From assembly GCA_965368335.1 (NCBI GenBank), contig CBDUMN010000005.1, forward strand, positions 1 through 64,000: a stretch of 64,000 bases of DNA. Direction: 5' to 3'. Of the stretch, positions 7,276-14,224 are shown piece after piece. Position numbers and translations under genes: made by a program. Numbering within the stretch: position 1 is the stretch's first letter; each line of letters begins with the position of its first letter. Below the pieces are notes generated by a model. That model worked only from the letters and a program-made list of their open reading frames with translations. It made no database searches and had not been told where the DNA came from. This stretch comes from CBDUMN01 sp965368335. Its GTDB lineage: Bacteria; Pseudomonadota; Alphaproteobacteria; Rhodospirillales; JAPHRK01.

Positions 7276-10200
7276 TTAGGTGGTTTCGTCCAGATTGAAG
7301 GTGATGCTGGTATCGCCGTCGCTGTCGGCCACCTGATAACCGTCGCCATCGGCAGCGGTAAAGGTAAAGCTGTCGTTCTGGATATCCTGATCAGGACCGT
7401 CGAAGGTAACCGAGAACTTGACGTCATCGAAGTCGTTGTCGTTCTGGTGGTAGTAGTCGTTTTCAGCCCGATTGGCATCCAGATCCTCAAACCCGATGTG
7501 CAGTTCACCATCATCACCGATGCCGGATTTGACGTGAACCATGCCGTCGTCGTTGGTCGATGCATCGCCGGAATGGAAGTTGTCTCGTGAATCGACGGTA
7601 AGCGACGGTTTGCCGGGAGCGACAATTCTCAAGTCGCCGCTGGAGTCGAACTCAAGATAGCGCTGGTCGTTATTCAGCAGAGACTCGAGGTTATCGTAAT
7701 CCCCTCCGTCGTCGTAGGAATTTCTACTCACCTTGTCATCGGCGTTCTGAATGATGAAGAAACCGATTTCTTCGCCCGGGCTCAGGTTGTTGAAGGTTAC
7801 TGAGCTGCCATCGACCACGAGATCGCCGCCGCTGCCCACTTGCGAGGCATTGTGCCAGATGATGTCCGGGTCACTGTAAGTTTGCTCGCCGGTTTGTGGA
7901 TCGGTGGTGATCTTGTACCAACCAACAGCATTCTTATAGCCCGCCTCTTCACCCTGGAAGGTCACGGTCATGGAGTCCGCGCCGTCAGGAACCTTGAGGT
8001 TGTTGGAGTCGACGCCAATGGTCGCATTGTCCCAACTGGGTGTTGAGTTTTCCCATTGGAAGCTGAAGTCGTTGCTCGTTTGCTGATACTGGATAGTTCC
8101 GCTGTTGATATCTGCTTGAGTGAAGGTGTCGTTTACATCAAGCGGAATTTGCGCTCCGTTGGCATCGACCCTGTAGAGTGCGCCGAAGTCAGGAGCATCG
8201 GTTAGCGTAAAGGTAATGTCGTTTGCGCCGGATTCGGCGTCGGTGACAGTGATTTCACTGGCATCCAGTGTCATGGCCTGACCATCGGTGAAGTAGCCTT
8301 GCAGGTCGGTGGTCAATTGAGGCGTATCGTTGACGTTGGTGAAGTTGACCTGGGCAGCGACCGGGTCGCTGTAGGTCTGCCCATCGTCGCTGGCGGAAAC
8401 GCTAAAGCTCGGTGCATCTTCGCCGCCGTCATGGGTGAAGCTCACCTTGCCCGCGGCCACGTCGGCCAGGGTGAAGGAAGAAGCTTCCACACCGTCCAGG
8501 GTGAATGAGCCGTTGGCCACATTGCTTACCTGGATGGTGACCCCTGCATCTGCAGTATCCACGTCGGAGACGCCAAGGTCTGCGACGCCGACCCCCACGG
8601 TTGCGCCTTCCGAAACTACGAGGCTCGGAGCCGAGACCGTTGCTGCATCGTTGATCGCAGCCACATCGACCTTAACGGTAGCCGTTGTTGAACTGCCCTG
8701 CTTGTCGCTGATGGTGACGGTAAATTCGTCCTCGCCGGTGTAATCGTCAGTCGGCGTATAGGTGAAGGCGCCATCGGCCCCGAATGTCACCTCGCCATGC
8801 GCCGGGCCATCGGTTTCGCTGGCGAAGCTGTAGGTCAGTTCATCGCCGGTATCGCCGTCGGAGGCTTCGAGGATCGCGCTGAAGGTATCGTCCTCGCTCA
8901 TGCCGACAAGATTGTCTTCATCGATTGTTCCATTGACGACCAGACCGTCGAAAACCGGCCCGTCGTTGGAGCCCTCGACTGTTACCGTCGCCGTGGCGGT
9001 ATTGGTCTTGTAGCCGTCGCTCACTTCATAAGTGATGGTGACGGTTGCATTATCGCCTTCCGCCAGGCTGTCGAAATCAGTGCCCGGATCGAAAGTAATC
9101 GTGCCATCGCCATTAACCGAGACCTTGCCGCCGCCATCGACCGAAGCGTTGGAAACGCTCAGGGTGTCGCCGTCAGCGTCAGTATCATTTTCAAGTACAT
9201 TGATGGTGAGCGTTTCGTTCTCTCCACCAAACAATCCCGTATCAGCAACCGCATCCGGCGCTTCATTAACATCGGTCACAACCGGGTTCGGATCGCCTTC
9301 GTAAGATTCGTCATAGTTCCGGCTACCCGGTGTCGAGCTGACTTCGTCCCAATTGCCATAGACCGGATCAAGAACTGTGCCGTCTTCCGTGGTTTCCACC
9401 GTGACGGTACGCTGATAGCCCGTGGTCAGGGTGGGCTGGACGAAGGTTTCGGTCACGATCGTATCGTAAGTGGTGATCGTATCGCCGGTTTCCAGATCGA
9501 TGCTTTCAACGCCAGAGTTTTCGACATTATTGGTGACGCGGCTTGCCAGCGCGGGATCGCCAATGTCTTGGGTAACGGAATTTGTTTCGTAGGAGGTTAC
9601 GAAAGTTGAATCCGCATTGTCGTTCGGCATGGTGACCGAAACTGTTCCGGTGCTTTCCTTAAAGTGGTCGGAAACGGTGTAGGTCAAGTCGAACGAACCA
9701 TTCCAATTATCGTTAGGCGTAAAGGTCCACTCGCCTTCACCGGTTTTCTCTAATGTACCGTTGAGGTTTTCGCCGCTGACATTGGTGACGGACAGAGTGT
9801 CGCCGTCCGCATCCGTTGCGCTCTTCAACAGTTGCTCTTCGGTGATGACCAGGGCCGTATCTTCCGCCCCCGTCAGTTCGGCAAGACCCGCATCCGGCGC
9901 TTCATTAACGTTGACTTCAACGTGATCAGGACCGGCTTCGGTCTTGTTTTCACTGTCTACGTCATTATCGACTGTCGTGTTGGCCCAATCGCCGTATTCC
10001 GTGTCGGTTTCGCCGCCAATGTATTCAGTGGTCGTCACGGTCCGTTCGGAAAGCACCATGTCGTATGGTGTTTCGTAGGTATTAACGACCGTGGTGTCAT
10101 AGGTCGTGGTGACATCGCCGGTTTCCTGATCGGTTACCGATTCACCGCTTTCGCGATTGATGGTCGGTTCGCTGGTGTTGACCAAGCTGGTTTCGCCAGA

Positions 10201-13179
10201 CACCTTGTTCGGCCCGTCGGACTCGGTGCTTTGGGTAACCTTGGCGAATGTCTCGCCATTCCACTCGAAGGAGCCGTTATCGAAGGTCAGGGTTTCAATA
10301 TTGGAAACCATATCCGTACCATCGATGCCGACAACCGAGAAGGAGCCGTCTTCATTGGGGATCAGGTTGTAATCGGCTGAATTGCCGCTAAAGATGGCCG
10401 TGTCGGCACCTTCGCCGCCATCGAGAATGTCATCGCCTTCACCGCCGTCGAGAATATCATCTCCGGTTCCGGCATAAAGTGCGTTAACCTGGGCATCGCC
10501 AGTAATATCGTCGTTACCGGGCGAGCCAACCACGTTTTCGATGTTGGTCAGCACATCGTCGCCGATGTAGTACGTATCGGTTGCGTCGGTTGCCGTGCCT
10601 TCTTCAAGGTTGACGTTGACGCCGTTCTCAGCACTTTCGAATTTGATCGTGTCGATTCCGTCACCGCCATCATAGGTGTCGTTGCCGCCGCCATGAGCCG
10701 CAACGATGGTGTCGTTGCCTTCTCCGCCTTGGACGATGTCGTTGCCGTCGCTGGCTGTAATCGTGTCGTCGCCCGCACCGCCATCAATGGTGTCGTTGTC
10801 ATCACCACCGACAATCACGTCGTCGCCGTCGCTGCCGACAATCACGTCGTCGCCTGCGCCGCCATCGATATTATCGGCTCCATCCCCGCCGGTCAGGATG
10901 TCGTTACCGTCGGTGCCGGTGATCTGGTCGTCACCTTCGCCGCCGTCGATGGTGTCGTCTCCATCCCCGCCGCTCAAGGTATCGTCGCCAGTCGTGCCCT
11001 GAATTTGGTCGTTGCCGCCGCCGCCATCGATCTGGTCATCGCCCGCGCCGCCGTCAATGACATCATCATCATCGCCACCAACGACTTCAATGCTTGTTGC
11101 TGCAAACTCACCAGTCGCAACGTCATAGGTCCCATCGGCAAATTCGATGGTTTCAATGCCGATCAGGGTATCGGTTCCGTCTCGGTCAGCAACAGAGTCG
11201 GCCACCTGAAGGTTGTCGTCGACTTCCGAAATGGCATAGTCGGCATAGTTGCCGGAGAAGACCGCCGTATCCATACCGCCTTCACCGCCGTCGAGGGTGT
11301 CGTTGCCACCACGTCCTTCAAGGATATCGTCGCCATCCACGCCATCGGCACGATTGACGTCACTGCCGCCGCTTAAGACGTTGTCGCCGTCATCGCCGCG
11401 AATTTCGTCATTGCCGTCGCCGCCGATAACATTTTCGATTTCGCTCAAAGTGTCGCTGTTGATGTAGGGATCGACGCCTTCGGCGTCAGTCGCCGTGCCT
11501 TCTTCAAGGTCAACCAGCACACCTTGCGTGGAACTATCGAAATCAATGGTGTCGATGCCGTCGCCGCCGTCGTAGGTATCGTTTCCGCCGCCGTGGGCAG
11601 CATCGATACTGTCGTTGCCTGCGCCCGCATCCACGATGTCATCGCCGTCGCCTGAGGAAATAGAGTCGTCGCCCGAACCCGTCGTAATGTTATCGTTCCC
11701 GGACCCGGTCGTCACTTGGTTGTCGCCATCGCCAGCGTTGATGGTGTTGTTGCCGTTTCCGGCGTTGATAATGTCATTGCCCGAACCGGTGGTGATGTTG
11801 TCATCGCCAGAGCCGGTCGTGATATCGAGGTTGTTCGTATTATCCGATTCGTCCATGTTGATGGGCACGTCAGAATTCGGATCGGAGAAGCTGGTTACGC
11901 CCTCTCCTAAGCCAACATGCCGTACGCCGTCGTCACCGATATAGTCGAAAGAGCCTTCTGGGGTATTGCTACCCGTACCGGTTTCAGGACCGCCGTTTAA
12001 TGGATCTGCACCCTCATCAGCACCAATGGTCGTCGGTTGATTGCCAACACCGAGTCCATTGGTGGGGTTGCTGTCCGCACCGCCGTCAAAGCCTTCGATT
12101 TGATTCGTGTCGGTATCGTTGATTGCGACAGTGCTGGAATTGGTTGTTTGCGAGGTGTCGGGAGTTTCATCAGAACCCGGAATGAGTTCTTCATTGCCGC
12201 CTGCCGCCGTGGCGAAATCATCAAAATTCCCGACGTTCTGCATGCCGTAATCGTTGCCGGTACCGACTTCAGTAGGCAGATATTCAAAAGTCGTGCCGTA
12301 GATATTGATCAGTTGATCTTCGGAAACTTCAAAAATTTCAACTGGAGGCAGATCGAAACCTTTTACGATGGTGCCGAAACCGGCCATGTTGATGATTTTG
12401 GTGCCGCCTTCGTTCCAGACGACGATTTCACCAACGAAGCCGTCGGATTCTTCCATCAGAACCACTTGCAAGTCTTCACCGTTGGCAAAGTCGACCCCGA
12501 CCTGGGTGCCGCGAATACCGATGGTCGCCACCGGGGTTTCGATGGTCATGGCGTCCGGGTCGGTCTTGGCGACCTGGCCGGAAACGAAGGTGAACACGCC
12601 CTTTACAACCGAGAAATTCATGCTGCCCGCGTCGGTGCCCGGGTCGTAGACCATTTCATCAAGGACCATGGAGCCGTTTTCGGCCATGGAGAAGGTCGTC
12701 TGGTCAGCCAAAATAATCCCGACCGCACCTTCGGGACCGGTTTCAAGAGCGTCGCCCTGATAAACCGGATCGCCAACATCGAGTTGGACCTTGGTGCCGT
12801 CGTTTCGGATAACGTAGACATCACCATCCATCTGATCGACGTGGCCGATAGGTTCGCCCGCTTGAGGGCCGCCCGCTTGAGCGTATTCGCCCGGGTTCAT
12901 CGGCCCAGCCAGCTTGGTAACCAACTCACCGGTAAGGCGGCCACCGGTTTCGGTCATCAATGTGGCTTGAGGCTCTGAGGCGAAATAGTCCTCAACGACG
13001 GTTGTCGAGCCGTCGTTTTGCGTAATGACAAGATCTTGCCCGTCCCGCTCAAAAGCGTCGCTACCAACGGTTACCCCCGCAGGAAGCTGAACTGTGTTGT
13101 CGGGAGAGATTTGAACGACCGATGCGTCTGAGGTGTCAGTTACGTCGGTGCCTTCTGTGTTGTCATTATCCAGGGCCAT
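7276..13179 (-). CDS. Giant FecR-domain / RTX / cadherin-like repeat adhesin, LapA-like
   Basis: 1967 residues from the ATG at 13179, chosen because GGAGG lies five bases upstream; a GTG at 13197 and an ATG at 13191 are also in frame. There is no Sec signal peptide. Residues 1-110 are acidic; about 112-235 is a FecR domain ending 'TPVATIGIRGT'; TAAG at 324-327 matches the LapG cleavage consensus. Two blocks of calcium-binding RTX nonapeptides (GGxGxD type) lie near 450-635 and 695-830. A serralysin-like module ('AHGGGNDTYDGGDGIDTI' to 'NLEEGTATDA') occurs twice. From about 1050 to 1700 come Ig/cadherin-like repeats ('DADGDTLSV', 'DEFTVTISDKQGSSTTATV'). The C-terminal 250 residues are acidic, without RTX, and probably carry the type I secretion signal. 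This is the architecture of LapA/BapA biofilm adhesins: exported by type I secretion, held in the outer membrane by the N terminus and released by LapG. Exporter genes are not in the window. Confidence 0.9.
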   Translation of the reverse strand: MALDNDNTEGTDVTDTSDASVVQISPDNTVQLPAGVTVGSDAFERDGQDLVITQNDGSTTVVEDYFASEPQATLMTETGGRLTGELVTKLAGPMNPGEYAQAGGPQAGEPIGHVDQMDGDVYVIRNDGTKVQLDVGDPVYQGDALETGPEGAVGIILADQTTFSMAENGSMVLDEMVYDPGTDAGSMNFSVVKGVFTFVSGQVAKTDPDAMTIETPVATIGIRGTQVGVDFANGEDLQVVLMEESDGFVGEIVVWNEGGTKIINMAGFGTIVKGFDLPPVEIFEVSEDQLINIYGTTFEYLPTEVGTGNDYGMQNVGNFDDFATAAGGNEELIPGSDETPDTSQTTNSSTVAINDTDTNQIEGFDGGADSNPTNGLGVGNQPTTIGADEGADPLNGGPETGTGSNTPEGSFDYIGDDGVRHVGLGEGVTSFSDPNSDVPINMDESDNTNNLDITTGSGDDNITTGSGNDIINAGNGNNTINAGDGDNQVTTGSGNDNITTGSGDDSISSGDGDDIVDAGAGNDSIDAAHGGGNDTYDGGDGIDTIDFDSSTQGVLVDLEEGTATDAEGVDPYINSDTLSEIENVIGGDGNDEIRGDDGDNVLSGGSDVNRADGVDGDDILEGRGGNDTLDGGEGGMDTAVFSGNYADYAISEVDDNLQVADSVADRDGTDTLIGIETIEFADGTYDVATGEFAATSIEVVGGDDDDVIDGGAGDDQIDGGGGNDQIQGTTGDDTLSGGDGDDTIDGGEGDDQITGTDGNDILTGGDGADNIDGGAGDDVIVGSDGDDVIVGGDDNDTIDGGAGDDTITASDGNDIVQGGEGNDTIVAAHGGGNDTYDGGDGIDTIKFESAENGVNVNLEEGTATDATDTYYIGDDVLTNIENVVGSPGNDDITGDAQVNALYAGTGDDILDGGEGDDILDGGEGADTAIFSGNSADYNLIPNEDGSFSVVGIDGTDMVSNIETLTFDNGSFEWNGETFAKVTQSTESDGPNKVSGETSLVNTSEPTINRESGESVTDQETGDVTTTYDTTVVNTYETPYDMVLSERTVTTTEYIGGETDTEYGDWANTTVDNDVDSENKTEAGPDHVEVNVNEAPDAGLAELTGAEDTALVITEEQLLKSATDADGDTLSVTNVSGENLNGTLEKTGEGEWTFTPNDNWNGSFDLTYTVSDHFKESTGTVSVTMPNDNADSTFVTSYETNSVTQDIGDPALASRVTNNVENSGVESIDLETGDTITTYDTIVTETFVQPTLTTGYQRTVTVETTEDGTVLDPVYGNWDEVSSTPGSRNYDESYEGDPNPVVTDVNEAPDAVADTGLFGGENETLTINVLENDTDADGDTLSVSNASVDGGGKVSVNGDGTITFDPGTDFDSLAEGDNATVTITYEVSDGYKTNTATATVTVEGSNDGPVFDGLVVNGTIDEDNLVGMSEDDTFSAILEASDGDTGDELTYSFASETDGPAHGEVTFGADGAFTYTPTDDYTGEDEFTVTISDKQGSSTTATVKVDVAAINDAATVSAPSLVVSEGATVGVGVADLGVSDVDTADAGVTIQVSNVANGSFTLDGVEASSFTLADVAAGKVSFTHDGGEDAPSFSVSASDDGQTYSDPVAAQVNFTNVNDTPQLTTDLQGYFTDGQAMTLDASEITVTDAESGANDITFTLTDAPDFGALYRVDANGAQIPLDVNDTFTQADINSGTIQYQQTSNDFSFQWENSTPSWDNATIGVDSNNLKVPDGADSMTVTFQGEEAGYKNAVGWYKITTDPQTGEQTYSDPDIIWHNASQVGSGGDLVVDGSSVTFNNLSPGEEIGFFIIQNADDKVSRNSYDDGGDYDNLESLLNNDQRYLEFDSSGDLRIVAPGKPSLTVDSRDNFHSGDASTNDDGMVHVKSGIGDDGELHIGFEDLDANRAENDYYHQNDNDFDDVKFSVTFDGPDQDIQNDSFTFTAADGDGYQVADSDGDTSITFNLDETT
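12199..12210 (-). other. Candidate LapG cleavage motif TAAG in the adhesin
   Basis: Codons 324-327 of the adhesin encode Thr-Ala-Ala-Gly, followed by a further Gly ('FATAAGGNEEL'). LapG proteases cut LapA-type adhesins between the two alanines of a (T/A/P)AAG motif that follows the N-terminal retention domain. Its position between the FecR domain and the repeats is what such a release site needs. It would separate roughly the first 325 residues from the adhesive part. Confidence 0.6.
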
Positions 13180-13223
13180 TTCCGCCTCCATTAGCACCCG
13201 AATTTAATAAATCGCTCTTCGGC

Positions 13224-13269
13224 ATTTAGTTCGCATTCGCTTTCGGGAAAAGCGGAAATGCGACTAAAT
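13224..13269 (-). promoter_or_regulatory. Long hairpin in the probable 5' untranslated region of the adhesin mRNA
   Basis: The left arm ATTTAGTTCGCATT and the right arm AATGCGACTAAAT pair with a single bulged T. An inner CGCTTT/AAAGCG pair closes a short loop. The hairpin lies 45-90 bases upstream of the adhesin ATG, so it is probably transcribed. It does not match the c-di-GMP riboswitch consensus as I know it. It could stabilise the mRNA, attenuate transcription or bind a regulator. Confidence 0.6.
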
Positions 13270-13292
13270 CTTGGTGTCTTCTTTTTTATGTG

Positions 13293-13315
13293 TGAAAGTC
13301 GTGTGCACACTTTCA
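13293..13315. promoter_or_regulatory. Inverted repeat TGAAAGT-N9-ACTTTCA
   Basis: TGAAAGT (13293-13299) and ACTTTCA (13309-13315) are perfect seven-base arms, and the spacer contains GTGTGCACAC, itself palindromic. Spacing and symmetry suit a dimeric transcription factor. It lies about 115 bp upstream of the adhesin ATG. The regulator is unknown. Confidence 0.45.
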
Positions 13316-13368
13316 GATAATCCTATTAAGCGCCCCAACCCCTTGAAAGTCCAGTCAACTCATCTCTC

Positions 13369-13386
13369 CGTTCATTTGTATGAACG
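13369..13386. promoter_or_regulatory. Inverted repeat CGTTCAT-N4-ATGAACG
   Basis: Perfect seven-base arms (13369-13375 and 13380-13386) around TTGT form an 18-bp operator-like palindrome between the divergent adhesin and DsbA-family genes. The regulator is unknown. Confidence 0.45.
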
Positions 13387-13555
13387 AACACGCCCAATAA
13401 AGCACATAAAAACAATGGTAAACTTTAAGTGCATTTGTCTCAAATGTCGTTACTACCAAACGATGTGATTGGTTTGAGGGCTTACAGCGACTTCTAAATA
13501 TGGCAAGGTGTGATACTCTTCAGACTAATGGCATGACTGTGGGGCAATGGTGTAA

Positions 13556-14224
13556 TTGACTGGTATTACAATAGATTTGGTATTCGATACCGTTTGTCCG
13601 TGGTGCTATATCGGAAAACGCCGACTTGATGAGGCGTTGGAAATGCGTCCGGATATAAATGTCGCCCTGCGTTGGCGGCCCTTCTTGCTCAACCCCAATA
13701 TGCCGAAAGAAGGCATATCTCATGAAACCTATATGACACGTCGATTCGGCGGTCCCAGGAGAGCGCAGAAGGCCTATAACGCTGTCGAAGATGTCGGATT
13801 GTCGGCAGAAATCGATTTTTCTTTCGACAATATCAGCCGCACACCCAGCTCGATTGATTCTCACCGTCTGGTTCTCTACGCCGAAGAGCAAGGAATGGCG
13901 CAGTCCGCCGTGGAGGCCCTTTTTTACAATTACTTCGTCAATGGGAAGGATATTGGCGACCTTGCAGTGCTTGTTTCCATCGCTGAAAAACTTGGGCTTG
14001 ATTCTGCCGATGTGGAGACTTTTTTAAGCAGTGATGAGGGCCTGGATGCCGTTCATGAAAGCAGCCAGCACGCTCATTCTCAAGGGATCAACGGGGTTCC
14101 GGCTTTTATCTTCAACGAAAAACTCGTGCTCTCGGGCGGCTATCCCTCAGGCATTCTGGCCCGGATGATCGATACGGCTCACCAGGATGAAATGCTTGGC
14201 CGGGAAATGGCCGCTACGCATTAA
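13556..14224 (+). CDS. DsbA-family (FrnE-like) thiol oxidoreductase
   Basis: A 222-residue thioredoxin-fold protein with a CPWC active site at about residues 14-17, a helical insertion, and the cis-proline loop 'GINGVPAFIFN' near 178-188. It has no signal peptide, so it belongs to the cytoplasmic FrnE/2-hydroxychromene-2-carboxylate-isomerase-like branch rather than periplasmic DsbA. The first usable start is TTG at 13556; the next Met falls after the active site, and the ATG just upstream is followed at once by a stop. It is convergent with mfd, with an 11-bp overlap of the 3' ends. Substrate unknown. Confidence 0.85.
   Translation: MTGITIDLVFDTVCPWCYIGKRRLDEALEMRPDINVALRWRPFLLNPNMPKEGISHETYMTRRFGGPRRAQKAYNAVEDVGLSAEIDFSFDNISRTPSSIDSHRLVLYAEEQGMAQSAVEALFYNYFVNGKDIGDLAVLVSIAEKLGLDSADVETFLSSDEGLDAVHESSQHAHSQGINGVPAFIFNEKLVLSGGYPSGILARMIDTAHQDEMLGREMAATH

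Larger units (their letters stand above)
13180..13555. promoter_or_regulatory. Adhesin leader and shared upstream region with several inverted repeats
   Basis: This 376-bp gene-free stretch lies upstream of both the adhesin gene (minus strand) and the DsbA-family gene (plus strand). Nearest the adhesin start is a strong ribosome-binding site, then a long hairpin (13224-13269), then an inverted repeat at 13293-13315 and a third at 13369-13386. The 13390-13555 part shows no feature I can name. A 65-codon open frame at 13271-13468 has no recognisable content and is not called. Confidence 0.6.

Noticed and set aside
10700..11830. Dense short repeats resembling a CRISPR array
   Set aside because: The repeats are nine-codon RTX units in frame within the adhesin, of unequal length and without unique spacers or cas genes.
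8797..12978. Several long plus-strand open frames inside the adhesin gene, with repetitive 'VVAVAADNHVV'-like text
   Set aside because: They are antisense readings of the RTX and Ig-like repeats; the minus-strand adhesin is continuous over 1967 codons with clear domains.
13180..13300. Possible c-di-GMP riboswitch in the adhesin leader
   Set aside because: The GEMM core sequences are missing; only a simple hairpin is supported.
13271..13468. A 65-codon plus-strand open frame in the adhesin upstream region
   Set aside because: No similarity recognised, no ribosome-binding site, and it covers the inverted repeats; probably chance.
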